Source of the DNA: Kitasatospora sp. NBC_00240
Lineage (GTDB): Bacteria; Actinomycetota; Actinomycetes; Streptomycetales; Streptomycetaceae
Reading direction: 5' to 3'
Length of the DNA: 64,000 bases
NCBI RefSeq assembly: GCF_026342405.1
Contig: NZ_JAPEMU010000001.1
Location: 4,898,001-4,962,000, forward strand
Shown in pieces: positions 50,180 through 61,454 of the stretch (positions within the stretch are counted from its first letter, which is position 1; each line of letters opens with the position of its first letter). Below the pieces are notes generated by a model that was not told the DNA's origin, searched no databases, and saw only the letters and a list, made by a program, of their open reading frames with translations. The position numbers were made by a program, and so were the translations under genes.

Positions 50180-50494
50180 TCACCTCTCCTGCGGGATCCG
50201 TACGACGGCCCGGCCGCCGTCCAGGTCGACCTTGGTCCGGGGCGGGGCGCCCTCGCCCTCCTCGTCGCGCAGCATCAGCGTGGTCTTCCGCTGCTCCAGC
50301 TCGTGCTGCTTGCCCGCCGCGAACTGCGCGTGCAGCTGCTCGAAGCCGGTGGCGGACACCTGGCCCTCGCGGCCGGTACCGCGCCACGGAATCCACCGCG
50401 ACCGCCGCGCGCGCAGGGCGAGCTGGTCGACGAAGGCCATGATCACCAGCGCACAGACCAGTCCCGGAATACTCATCGCCCAGAAGAGCGCCAC
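50180..50494 (-). CDS. DUF6191-family membrane protein
   Basis: A 104-aa protein with one N-terminal membrane span (about 5-23) and a soluble tail containing VSATGFEQLHAQFAAGKQHE and PRTKVDLDGGRAVVRIP, as in DUF6191 members. GTG at 50494 has GAGAGG seven bases upstream; an ATG at 50476 is the other choice. Function unknown. Confidence 0.7.
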   Translation of the reverse strand: MALFWAMSIPGLVCALVIMAFVDQLALRARRSRWIPWRGTGREGQVSATGFEQLHAQFAAGKQHELEQRKTTLMLRDEEGEGAPPRTKVDLDGGRAVVRIPQER

Positions 50495-50715
50495 CTCGAC
50501 CACCTCTCCGCGGACCCGACGGCCACACCCACCAGTAGACCCGGCAGGCCCGGGCGCGTCCAGGGCCACCGGCCCCCGACAGGCGCAGTGACGCCGGACG
50601 GGCTGCGGGCAGGCCGGACCGGAGGCTGGACGAGGCGCGGGCCCGGAAGGGTTCGGGACACCGGCGGGACGTACTGCCTGCGGCCCGCCGCCGGCGCCCC
50701 GAACCCGTTCGAAGG

Positions 50716-51483
50716 TCAGGCGCGGCGGCCGCGCCTCAGCTCGGCGACGTCCCGCCGGATCGCCGTGACGTCCCCGCGCACCGCCCGCAGGTCGTCGCCG
50801 TACCGGCAGAGCCGGTCACCCATCGCCATGATCACGGCGCCGTGCGCGTCGAGCCGGCTCTCGATCCGGCTCAGCCGCTCCTCCGTGCCAGGACTCCCCG
50901 CGGTCGCGGGGTCACTCCCCCGGACCGGCTCGAACGGCTCCAGCCCGTCGATCCTGCGCCGCCAGGCCTGCCCGGCCGGGTCGTCACGCAGCGACTCGTA
51001 CTCGTCCCGGTGCAGATCCTGCCGCCGGCGTCGGGGCGGCGCCGCCCGGAAGACCTCCGGTTCCGACCGCACCCCGGGGCGCGCCGTCGGACGCGCCGTC
51101 TCCTCGGCGTCCAGCAGGTAGCTCCGGACCCGGCGGGCCACCGGACTGTCCCGCAGCAGCATCGCGACGTTGAGGACGGCCCGCCGCGGGAAGACCCCCA
51201 ACCAGGGGGTGCGGGGGTCGATTCCACTCAGGGCCTTGAATTCCCTGAGTTCCTGACCAGCCAAAACGCGGTAGCCGCCGCGCTCCAGCTCCTCCCGGTG
51301 GTCCTTCACATGAGACTTGACCGCCTCCAGCGGGACCTCGTAGTAGTCGGCCACCATCCGGGTGGTGGCGTGCACCCCGTCGGGGAGCAGGGCGAGGATC
51401 TTGACCTTGTCGAGCGCGTCGACGCGCTCGCTCAGACCGTCGCGCAGGGTGCGCGACTCCAACAGGGCAGCTTCCAAGGACAT
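50716..51483 (-). CDS. Helix-turn-helix/phage-antirepressor-like protein of unknown function
   Basis: A 255-aa soluble protein. The N-terminal part (about 20-75) reads as a helix-turn-helix: KVKILALLPDGVHATTRMVA, then DYYEVPLEAVKSHVKDHREE. It is followed by FPRRAVLNVAMLLRDSPVAR near 100, a pattern like the BRO/KilA-type domains of phage antirepressors. An Arg-rich middle and a C-terminal coiled coil (about 205-250) follow. AAGGAGG is perfectly spaced before the ATG. I do not know a characterised member. It stands between two tRNA genes, though no integrase or att repeat was seen. Confidence 0.7.
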   Translation of the reverse strand: MSLEAALLESRTLRDGLSERVDALDKVKILALLPDGVHATTRMVADYYEVPLEAVKSHVKDHREELERGGYRVLAGQELREFKALSGIDPRTPWLGVFPRRAVLNVAMLLRDSPVARRVRSYLLDAEETARPTARPGVRSEPEVFRAAPPRRRRQDLHRDEYESLRDDPAGQAWRRRIDGLEPFEPVRGSDPATAGSPGTEERLSRIESRLDAHGAVIMAMGDRLCRYGDDLRAVRGDVTAIRRDVAELRRGRRA

Positions 51484-51945
51484 GGGATTGCCTCCTTGGT
51501 CGAAGGGATGTGGGCGGCCCGATCACCCAGGGCACGCGGGGCCGAACATCCGCCGGCAGGAGCAGAGGTCGCGCTTCGTCCACAGATCCCATGACCGGTT
51601 CTGACGCCCGGCTATCCCCAGATTCACAGCAGTTTCGAGTCGTCCCACCCAAGTTGCCTCTGCGCACCCGGTACAACGAGCGGGATCCCGGCCGGGTCAC
51701 GCCCGGCGACTCAGGTTCTCGGGGGACACAGCCCCCCGAGTCGGGAAAGCACGGACGGGGCGGCGGCGGAGACATTCCTCGGCGGATTCCGGGCCGGGCC
51801 CCCGCCCCTCACCACGGTGTGACGTCCGCCTCATCGGAAACCCGGCCGGCCCTCTGCGCGGTGCGAATCACCGCCGGCGTACCGGGTGGGCGGGCGGAAA
51901 GACGAAACGCCCCGGATGGAGATCCATCCGGGGCGTTTCCGCAGG
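51484..51945. other. 462-bp gap between the antirepressor-like gene and tRNA-Ile
   Basis: It holds the upstream region of the gene at 50716-51483, including a possible weak DnaA box TCGTCCACA near 51576, and the tRNA-Ile terminator. The open frame running across on the plus strand passes through the tRNA and is not a gene. Confidence 0.6.
51905..51938 (-). terminator. Terminator of tRNA-Ile
   Basis: AAACGCCCCGGATG (51905-51918) and CATCCGGGGCGTTT (51925-51938) pair perfectly with a six-base loop, eight bases after the tRNA 3' end. Confidence 0.88.
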
Positions 51946-52019
51946 TGGGCCTAACAGGACTTGAACCTGTGGCCTCTTCCTTATCAGGGAAGCGCTCTAA
52001 CCGTCTGAGCTATAGGCCC
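51946..52019 (-). tRNA. tRNA-Ile (anticodon GAT)
   Basis: A 74-nt tRNA. The acceptor GGGCCTA pairs with TAGGCCC. The D-arm is GCTC-AGACGGTTA-GAGC. The anticodon stem CTTCC/GGAAG encloses CTGATAA. The T-arm is ACAGG-TTCAAGT-CCTGT. CCA is not encoded. It lies downstream of the gyrA/DUF3566 block, as ileT does in mycobacteria. Confidence 0.96.
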
Positions 52020-52035
52020 TTGCCGCACTGAAAGA

Positions 52036-53439
52036 TTAGCGGACCGACGGCCGATCTCCCAAATCCGTATCCGCGACACCCCCGGGGCCGTCCGCGGGGC
52101 GGCCGACGGCCATGTGCAGCTCAGGGCGCTGCGGGCGGGCGAGCCACTGCTCGCGGGTGGCCGGCAGGCCCGCCGAACCCTCGACGGGGGTGCGGACCGC
52201 GAGGACCTGGTTGACCCCGATGCGGTTCTCCTCGAAGGCCAGCGCGGACGCCGCCATGTACAGCCGCCAGACCCGGGCCCGGCCGCGGCCGACCTGACGC
52301 ACGGCCTGCCCCCAGTTGGCCTCCAGGTTGGCCACCCACTCGCGCAGGGTCAGCGCGTAGTGCTCGCGCAGCGACTCGACGTCCCGGACCTCGAAGCCGG
52401 CCTCCTCCAGCAGCGAGACCGTGGAGCCCACCGGGGACAGCTCACCGTCGGGGAAGACGTACCTGCGGATGAACGGGCTCAGCTCGTAATGCTCGCCGGA
52501 CGGGAGCGGCCGGCGGGAGATCTGGTGGTTGAGCAGGCGCCCGCCGGAGGCCAGCAGGCGGTACAGCACCGAGGCGTACGTCAGGTACTGGACCGAGCCG
52601 ACGTGCTCGGCCATGCCGACGCTGGAGATGGCGTCGAAGGGGCCGTCCGGGATCTCGCGGTAGTCCTGCAGGCGGACCTCCACCCGGTCGGCCAGACCGG
52701 CGTCCGCGATCCGCCGGCGGGCCAGCGCCACCTGCTCCTCCGAGATGGACACCCCGACCGCCTCCACGCCGTAGTGCGTGGCGGCGTGGATCAGCAGCGA
52801 GCCCCAGCCGCAGCCGACGTCCAGCAGCCGCATCCCCGGGCGCAGGCCCAGCTTGCGGCAGATCAGGTCGAGCTTGGCCTCCTGGGCGGCCTCCAGGCTC
52901 TTCGCCTCGGGCGTCCAGTACGCGCAGGAGTACACCATCGAGGGGCCCAGCACGAGGCTGTAGAAGTCGTTGCCGACGTCGTAGTGGTGGCTGATCGCCG
53001 CGCGGTCCCGGCTGCGGCTGTGCAGCCGGCCCCGGACGGCACGGGCCTCCTCCGGCGGCGGGGTCGGCTGCAGGCCCAGGGCACCGATCCGCAGGGCGGT
53101 GCGCAGCAGCTCCCGCCCCTTGGGGCCGACCGCGTCGCCGACGCCCAGGTTCAGCTGCCGGATCTCCGGCCGCTCGGCGAAGTGCGCGACGGCCGACAGC
53201 ACCTCGTAGAGGTCGGTGTCGGAGGCGATCTCGATGTCCCCGGCGACGTAGGCCCGGGCCAGGCCCAGCTCGCCCGGCTGCCAGACCAGCCGGCGCACGG
53301 CGCGACGGCTGCGCAGCACCAGGGTGGGCGCGCCCGGCGGGCCGGCGATGCTGCCGTCCCAGGCCTGGATCCGCAGCGGCACCGGGACCCCGACCACGGC
53401 CTCCAGCGACCCGACCATCTGCCTTGCGAGCTCAGCCAT
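52036..53439 (-). CDS. Cyclopropane-fatty-acyl-phospholipid synthase family methyltransferase
   Basis: A 467-aa enzyme. The N-terminal domain of about 160 residues carries LVLRSRRAVRRLVWQPGELG and GDIEIASDTDLYEVL. The SAM methyltransferase core follows: SHHYDVGNDFYSLVLGPSM, MRLLDVGCGWGSLLIHAATH (SAM site), SVGMAEHVG and YVFPDGELSP. Members add a methylene or methyl group to unsaturated acyl chains of phospholipids. The ATG at 53439 has GGAGGCGCGCA in front. It lies directly upstream of tRNA-Ile, an insertion relative to the mycobacterial order. Confidence 0.88.
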   Translation of the reverse strand: MAELARQMVGSLEAVVGVPVPLRIQAWDGSIAGPPGAPTLVLRSRRAVRRLVWQPGELGLARAYVAGDIEIASDTDLYEVLSAVAHFAERPEIRQLNLGVGDAVGPKGRELLRTALRIGALGLQPTPPPEEARAVRGRLHSRSRDRAAISHHYDVGNDFYSLVLGPSMVYSCAYWTPEAKSLEAAQEAKLDLICRKLGLRPGMRLLDVGCGWGSLLIHAATHYGVEAVGVSISEEQVALARRRIADAGLADRVEVRLQDYREIPDGPFDAISSVGMAEHVGSVQYLTYASVLYRLLASGGRLLNHQISRRPLPSGEHYELSPFIRRYVFPDGELSPVGSTVSLLEEAGFEVRDVESLREHYALTLREWVANLEANWGQAVRQVGRGRARVWRLYMAASALAFEENRIGVNQVLAVRTPVEGSAGLPATREQWLARPQRPELHMAVGRPADGPGGVADTDLGDRPSVR

Positions 53440-53637
53440 TGCGCGCCTCCGTCCAGCCGTACGGCTGCCTTTGTCTGCGACCTGCCTGCGACCTGCGTCC
53501 TCGCGCACCGCGCGTCCCAGCTAAGCCCACAGCGGCTGTCGCGGAACCCGGCGGCACGCCGGGGCCCGACGCCCGTCACCCGAACGCCGGGTGGCCGGAC
53601 GACCCGCGCCCCGAGCCCTGGGCCCGCCCTGACGACA

Positions 53638-53674
53638 GCGGGCCCCGAAGGCTGCAACAGCCTTCGGGGCCCGC
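53638..53674. terminator. Strong hairpin after the DUF3566 gene
   Basis: A 17-bp perfect stem (53638-53654 with 53658-53674) with loop CAA stands 25 bp past the stop of the DUF3566 gene, ending the gyrB-gyrA-DUF3566 block. Confidence 0.85.
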
Positions 53675-53699
53675 TCATTCCGCCGGAAGTGACTGGGTG

Positions 53700-54458
53700 T
53701 CAGTCCTCTTCCGCGAGGGTCAGCTCGACACCACCGGTGAAGCCGGCGGCGGTGTTGTAGATGAACGCCGACAGGGTGGCCAGCGCGGTCAGCAGCACCA
53801 CGTCCACCACCGCGATCAGCACGGTGAAGCTCATCACCTTGCCGAAGCCGACGTAGTCCATCAGGTTCAGGCCGCCGGTGGTGTCCGAACCCGTGACGTC
53901 CTTGAGGGTCTTGCTCAGCGAGTCGAAGACGCCCAGCGAGTCCAGGGTCATCCACAGCACCGCGGCCGCGACGATCAGGATCACGCCGACCGCGAGCGAC
54001 AGCAGGAAGCTGACCTTCATGACCGACCACGGGTCGGCCTTGGTCACCCTCAGCCGGGCCTTGCGGGTCCGGCCGGTGCCCGCCGCCGCTGCCGGGGCCG
54101 GACGCCGTGCGGCGCCGCCCGCCGCGGGCGCCGCGGGGCCGGCCGGACCCGCCGGCGCCCCCGCGTTCACCCGCGTGCCACGGGCCGGCGTGGGCTGGCC
54201 CTTCGCGTACGTGGTCGGCTGCGAGAACCCGCTGCCGCCCGCCGCCGGCGCGGCCGGCGGTGCCGGCGGCGGTGGCGGCGTGCCGTAGCCACCCGCCGCA
54301 CCCGGCTGACCGCCCGAACCGACCGGGGGCATCAGCGAGGTGGACGCCGCCGGGTGCTCTGCCGGAGTCTGCGGCACACCGCCGTACGGCATGCCGCCCT
54401 GCGCTGCGCCCGGACGGCCGCCTGCGGCGCCTCCCGCAGCACCCGTGGCTCCACTCAC
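53700..54458 (-). CDS. DUF3566-family transmembrane protein
   Basis: A 252-aa protein. The first 125 residues are Gly/Pro/Ala-rich and disordered. The DUF3566 domain (about 130-250) opens RKARLRVTKADPWSVMKVSF, has a membrane span, the segment LMDYVGFGKVMSFTVLIA, then a second span and FIYNTAAGFTGG. It lies 3' of gyrA, as Rv0007 does in M. tuberculosis, and is implicated in envelope or division functions by context only. GTG at 54458 has GGGAGGACC upstream. Confidence 0.87.
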   Translation of the reverse strand: MSGATGAAGGAAGGRPGAAQGGMPYGGVPQTPAEHPAASTSLMPPVGSGGQPGAAGGYGTPPPPPAPPAAPAAGGSGFSQPTTYAKGQPTPARGTRVNAGAPAGPAGPAAPAAGGAARRPAPAAAAGTGRTRKARLRVTKADPWSVMKVSFLLSLAVGVILIVAAAVLWMTLDSLGVFDSLSKTLKDVTGSDTTGGLNLMDYVGFGKVMSFTVLIAVVDVVLLTALATLSAFIYNTAAGFTGGVELTLAEED

Positions 54459-54556
54459 CCTGGTCCTCCCGCACTCACCGCCAGGCCGGTGATCACCGGC
54501 CTGGTTCGTCACTCGTCATCCAGCGCCCGGCGGGATTGCCCGGTACTGGTCGGCCG

Positions 54557-54593
54557 CCCGTACCGCCGCGCGCCAGGCGCGCGGCGGTACGGG
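54557..54593 (-). terminator. Hairpin after gyrA
   Basis: Two 18-base arms (54557-54574 and 54576-54593) are perfect inverted copies around one base, 13 bp beyond the gyrA stop. The real loop must use part of the arms. It may only partly terminate, since DUF3566 follows. Confidence 0.8.
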
Positions 54594-54606
54594 CTCCGTG
54601 GCCGGG

Positions 54607-57213
<2,607 letters not shown>

Positions 57214-57269
57214 TGGTGGTCAGTTTCCTTTCACGCGTGACTGGACGGTACTGGCGGGGGCGGGCCCCG

Positions 57270-59270
57270 TCAGACGTCCAGGAAGCGGACGTCCTTGGCG
57301 TTGCGCTGGATGAAGGAGCGGCGGGCCTCGACGTCCTCGCCCATCAGGACGGAGAAGAGGTCGTCGGCACGGGCCGCGTCCTCCAGGGTGATCTGCTGCA
57401 GCAGCCGGTGCGCCTGGTCCATGGTGGTGATCCGCAGCTCCTCGGCGTTCATCTCGCCCAGACCCTTGAAGCGCTGGATCGCGTCGTCCTTGGGCAGCCG
57501 GCGGCCGGCCGCGATGCCGGCGGCGATCACCGAGTCCTTCTCGCGGTCCGAGTAGACGTAGTCGAAGTCGTCCCGGCCCCACTTGATCTTGTAGAGCGGC
57601 GGCATCGCCAGGTAGACGTAGCCGGACTCGACCAGCGGGCGCATGAAGCGGAACAGCAGGGTCAGCAGCAGCGTACGGATGTGCTGCCCGTCGACGTCGG
57701 CGTCCGCCATCAGGACGATCTTGTGATAGCGGAGCTTGGACTCGTCGTAGTCCTCCTGGATGCCGCAGCCGAAGGCCGAGATCAGCGCCTGGACCTCGGT
57801 GTTCTGCAGCACCTTGTCGATCCGCGCCTTCTCGACGTTGAGGATCTTGCCGCGGATCGGGAGGATCGCCTGGGTGCGCGGGTCGCGGCCCTGCTTGGCC
57901 GAGCCGCCGGCGGAGTCACCCTCGACGATGAAGATCTCGCACTCGGACGGGTCCTTGGACTGGCAGTCGCTCAGCTTGCCCGGCAGCGAGGCGCTCTCCA
58001 GCAGCCCCTTGCGGCGGGTCAGGTCGCGCGCCTTGCGCGCGGCCACGCGCGCGGTGGCGGCCTGGATCGACTTGCGGATGATGTCGCCGGCCTCGACCGG
58101 GTGGCGGTCCAGCCAGTCGTTCAGCTGCTCGTGCACCACCTTCTGGACGAAGGTCTTCGCCTCGGTGTTGCCGAGCTTGTCCTTGGTCTGGCCCTCGAAC
58201 TGCGGCTCGCCGAGCTTGACCGAGATGATCGCGGTCAGGCCCTCGCGGATGTCCTCGCCGGAGAGGTTGTCGTCCTTCTCCCGGAGCAGCTTCTTGTCCC
58301 GCGCGTAGCGGTTGACCAGGCCGGTCAGCGCCGCGCGGAAACCCTCCTCGTGGGTGCCGCCGCCGTGGGTGTGGATGGTGTTGGCGAAGCTGTAGACGCC
58401 CTCGGTGTACGAGGTGTTCCACTGCATCGCGATCTCCACCGAGATCGACTTCTCCTTGTCCTCCTGCTCGAAGTCGATCACGGAGGGGTGGATCACCTCG
58501 CCCTTGCGGGAGTTGAGGTGCGTGACGAAGTCGGCGATGCCGCCGTCGTACTTGTACGTGACCGAGAGCGGCGTGCCGTCCTCGTCCGCGTGCTCCGCGC
58601 GCTCGTCCGTCAGCGCGATGGTCAGGCCCTTGTTGAGGAAGGCCATCTCCTGGAAGCGGCGCGACAGCGTCTCGAAGGAGTAGACGGTCGTCTCGAAGAT
58701 GTCCGGGTCGGCCCAGAAGGTGACGCTGGTGCCGGTCCGGTCGGTCGACTCGTGCTGGGCCAGCGGGGCGGTCGGGTCGCCGAGCTTGTACTCCTGCGTC
58801 CAGCGCGAGCCGTCGGTGTGGATCTCCACCGCGAGCCGGGTGGACAGCGCGTTCACGACCGAGACGCCGACGCCGTGCAGGCCGCCGGAGACCGCGTAGC
58901 CGCCGCCGCCGAACTTGCCGCCCGCGTGGAGGACCGTCAGCACGACCTCGACGGCCGGCTTCCCCTGGCTCGCGACCATGCCCACCGGGATGCCGCGGCC
59001 GTTGTCGACCACGCGCACCGCGCCGTCGGCCAGGATCGTGACGTCGATGGTGTCGGCGTGCCCGGCCAGCGCCTCGTCGACGGAGTTGTCCACGACCTCG
59101 TACACCAGGTGGTGCAGGCCGCGCTCGCCCGTGGAGCCGATGTACATGCCGGGGCGCTTGCGGACGGCGTCGAGGCCCTCCAACACCTGGATGGCGTCGG
59201 CGTCGTAGGCCTTTCCGGTCGCCGGGTCGATGGGTTCTTGGGTCTGGCTGGGGTTGCCGGAATCGGCCAC
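57270..59270 (-). CDS. gyrB: DNA gyrase subunit B
   Basis: A 666-aa ATPase subunit. The GHKL ATP-binding domain has VYEVVDNSVDEALAG and VVDNGRGIPVG near the N-terminus. The transducer follows, then the TOPRIM domain with EGDSAGGSAKQGRD (about 430) and DADVDGQHIRTLLLT (about 505). The C-terminus ends at the usual KDVRFLDV. GTG at 59270 follows AGAGAGGGCG and gives the standard ADSGNP N-terminus; upstream in-frame codons up to 59336 are not supported. It is the first gene of the gyrase operon. Confidence 0.97.
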   Translation of the reverse strand: MADSGNPSQTQEPIDPATGKAYDADAIQVLEGLDAVRKRPGMYIGSTGERGLHHLVYEVVDNSVDEALAGHADTIDVTILADGAVRVVDNGRGIPVGMVASQGKPAVEVVLTVLHAGGKFGGGGYAVSGGLHGVGVSVVNALSTRLAVEIHTDGSRWTQEYKLGDPTAPLAQHESTDRTGTSVTFWADPDIFETTVYSFETLSRRFQEMAFLNKGLTIALTDERAEHADEDGTPLSVTYKYDGGIADFVTHLNSRKGEVIHPSVIDFEQEDKEKSISVEIAMQWNTSYTEGVYSFANTIHTHGGGTHEEGFRAALTGLVNRYARDKKLLREKDDNLSGEDIREGLTAIISVKLGEPQFEGQTKDKLGNTEAKTFVQKVVHEQLNDWLDRHPVEAGDIIRKSIQAATARVAARKARDLTRRKGLLESASLPGKLSDCQSKDPSECEIFIVEGDSAGGSAKQGRDPRTQAILPIRGKILNVEKARIDKVLQNTEVQALISAFGCGIQEDYDESKLRYHKIVLMADADVDGQHIRTLLLTLLFRFMRPLVESGYVYLAMPPLYKIKWGRDDFDYVYSDREKDSVIAAGIAAGRRLPKDDAIQRFKGLGEMNAEELRITTMDQAHRLLQQITLEDAARADDLFSVLMGEDVEARRSFIQRNAKDVRFLDV

Positions 59271-59350
59271 GAAGCGCCCTCTCTGGCACAGCACGGGCCG
59301 CATCCCCTCCCACTGGACGGGAGGGCGTGCGACCACGGCGGTTCGACTCG

Positions 59351-59365
59351 GTTGCTACAAGCAAC
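59351..59365. promoter_or_regulatory. Palindrome in the gyrB promoter region
   Basis: GTTGCTACAAGCAAC is a perfect 6-3-6 dyad, 81 bp upstream of the gyrB start, in the only AT-richer stretch of the 292-bp gap before DUF721. It may lie at or near the promoter core, which in gyrase operons responds to DNA supercoiling. Confidence 0.4.
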
Positions 59366-59562
59366 AGTGTTTGGCTTTCAGTCTACCGGTACGACTGACA
59401 GAGATGGGCGTTTGGCAGCCCCTGAGGGCAGATATGCCGCCCGAAATCCCCTCTGGACATGTCCCGATACTCGCCCCGGGGCTCCAGAGCGCTCAAAAGG
59501 GCCGCCAGCGGTTCCGGAGGTCCCCCGTCCGCGAGACCCGCGGACGGGCCGACCGGACGGTC

Positions 59563-60087
59563 TCACCCCCAGGTGTCGCCGGGCCCCTTGCTCCCGGGCG
59601 CGCGCAGCCGCCCATAGCCTCTGACCGGCGCCGCCGGGCCCAGAACCTTGATCACCTTCACCGTGCCGTGCCCCAGCTCGTGGTTCAGCCGGGCCACCAA
59701 CTGGCGTGCCAGCAGACGGAGCTGGGTCGCCCACGCGGTCGAGTCGCACTGCACCGTCAGGACGGCCGTCGCCTCCTCGTAGTGCTTCGGCTCACAGTGC
59801 GCCGAGATGTCCGGCCCGACGATCTGCGGCCAGCGCCCCATCACCCCGCCCACCGCCGCCGGCGCCTCCCAGCCGCGCTCGGTGATCAGCCGGTTGAGAG
59901 CCGCCCCCAGCGGCACCGGGTCCCGGCCGTCCGCCCGGGCCCCGCTGCGCAGGCCGTGCCGCTTGGCCTCGCGCTTCTCCCGGACCTGCTCCCCGCGCCT
60001 GCGGGCCTGCTCCTTGGCGGCCCGCAGGGCCACCCGCGCCAGATCCACGCCCGAGGGCTCGGGGGACAGCTGCGCCGGATCACTCAC
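59563..60087 (-). CDS. DUF721-family (DciA-like) protein
   Basis: A 174-aa protein. A basic N-terminus (QARRRGEQVREKREAKRHG) precedes the DUF721 domain (about 58-160: NRLITERGWEAPAAVGGVMG, CEPKHYEEATAVLTVQCDST). The family overlaps with DciA, the ancestral DnaB helicase loader, which would fit a gene between recF and gyrB beside oriC. That link is from family knowledge, not shown by the sequence. GTG at 60087 has AAGGAG in front. Confidence 0.88.
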   Translation of the reverse strand: MSDPAQLSPEPSGVDLARVALRAAKEQARRRGEQVREKREAKRHGLRSGARADGRDPVPLGAALNRLITERGWEAPAAVGGVMGRWPQIVGPDISAHCEPKHYEEATAVLTVQCDSTAWATQLRLLARQLVARLNHELGHGTVKVIKVLGPAAPVRGYGRLRAPGSKGPGDTWG

Positions 60088-60215
60088 GACGATCTCCTTC
60101 CCCAGGCTGTGGACAGGCCGTCCAGCTTACGAGGTACGGGGGGCATCCGGGCCATGACGCGGAACACAGGACGCCCGCGGCCCGCGCGGTCGGGCGCCCC
60201 TCGGCGGGGGCGCCG

Positions 60216-61349
60216 TCAAGGGTCCAGCCGGGCGACCTCGCCGTCGGCCACCGCGTACCGGGCGCCGGCCAGCGCCTTCGGCACGTCGTCCGCCACCGCT
60301 GCCGTCACCAGCACCTGCTCGCCGCCCGCGACCAGCTCCGCCAGCCGGTCCCGGCGCCGGGCGTCCAGCTCCGCGAACACGTCGTCCAGGATCAGCACCG
60401 GCTCGCCCCCGTCCGCCCGCAGCAGTTCGTAGGAGGCCAGCCGCAGCGCCAGCGCGAACGACCAGGACTCCCCGTGGCTGGCGTAGCCCTTGGCGGGCAG
60501 CGGGCCCAGCCGCAGCACCAGCTCGTCGCGGTGCGGGCCCACCAGGGTCATGCCGCGCTCGATCTCCTGCTTGCGGGCCGCCAGCATCGCCCCCAGCAAC
60601 TGCTCCTCGGCCTGCTCCCGGCTGGCCGGCAGCTCGCCCTCGAAGGAGCTCCGGTACTCCAGCACGGTCTCCCCGCCACCGGGGGCCAGCTGCTCGTACG
60701 CCTGCCGCACCAGCGGCTGCAGGGCGGCCACCAGCTGCAGCCGGAAGGCCGTCAACTCGGCCCCGGCGCGCGCCAGATGCCCGTCCCAGATCTCCAGGGT
60801 GGAGAGGTCCGCGCCCTTGCCGCCGCCGGCCCGGCGGGCCATCGCGGCGGTCTTCAGCAAAGCGTTGCGCTGCTTCAGCACCCGCTCGTAGTCCTGGCGC
60901 ACACCGGCCAGCCGGGGGGCCCGGGCGGTGAGCAGCTCGTCCAGGAAGCGCCGCCGCTCGCTCGGGTCGCCCTTGACCAGGGCGAGGTCCTCGGGGGCGA
61001 ACAGCACGGTACGCAGCAGCCCGAGCACGTCGCGCGGACGGACGTTGTCCGAGCGGTTGATCCGGGCCCGGTTGGCCTTGCCCGGGGTGATCTCCAGCTC
61101 GACCAGGGTGCTGCGGGTGCCGGCCGTGATCGAGGTGCGGACCACGGCCCGCTCGGCGCCGAGCCGGATCAACGGGGCGTCGGTGGCCACCCGGTGGCTG
61201 CCCAGGGTGGCGACGTAGCCGATGGCCTCCACCAGGTTGGTCTTGCCCTGGCCGTTGGGCCCCACGAACGCCGTCACGCCCGGGTCGAGGGGAACCTCGG
61301 CGCGGGCGTAGGAGCGGAAGTCGGCGAGCGACAGGTGCGCTACGTGCAT
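60216..61349 (-). CDS. recF: DNA replication and repair protein RecF
   Basis: A 377-aa SMC-like ATPase. Walker A is GPNGQGKTN near residue 31, and the signature and Walker B segments are SHGESWSFALALRLAS and LILDDVFAELD (about 310-335). It loads RecA at single-strand gaps. The ATG at 61349 (MHVAHLSLADFR) is the family's normal N-terminus, but no Shine-Dalgarno site is visible, so the transcript may be leaderless or the gene translated by coupling. The gene lies 105 bp downstream of gnd. Confidence 0.96.
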   Translation of the reverse strand: MHVAHLSLADFRSYARAEVPLDPGVTAFVGPNGQGKTNLVEAIGYVATLGSHRVATDAPLIRLGAERAVVRTSITAGTRSTLVELEITPGKANRARINRSDNVRPRDVLGLLRTVLFAPEDLALVKGDPSERRRFLDELLTARAPRLAGVRQDYERVLKQRNALLKTAAMARRAGGGKGADLSTLEIWDGHLARAGAELTAFRLQLVAALQPLVRQAYEQLAPGGGETVLEYRSSFEGELPASREQAEEQLLGAMLAARKQEIERGMTLVGPHRDELVLRLGPLPAKGYASHGESWSFALALRLASYELLRADGGEPVLILDDVFAELDARRRDRLAELVAGGEQVLVTAAVADDVPKALAGARYAVADGEVARLDP

Positions 61350-61454
61350 GGCTGTGGACTGCGCTCGCCTTCTGGTCCTGCTGGGGAACTTCCTGCTGAC
61401 GACGTACCGGAGGTGGACCACGCGGCCAGGGCCGCGCGGTCCACAGCCTGTGGA

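Noticed and set aside
49422..52019. tRNA-Ala and tRNA-Ile as borders of an integrated element
   Set aside because: No integrase, no repeated tRNA 3' end and no shift in codon use. The pair is a conserved arrangement near gyrA.
51510..52031. 173-codon plus-strand frame across tRNA-Ile
   Set aside because: It passes straight through the tRNA and its terminator, and its translation is low-complexity.
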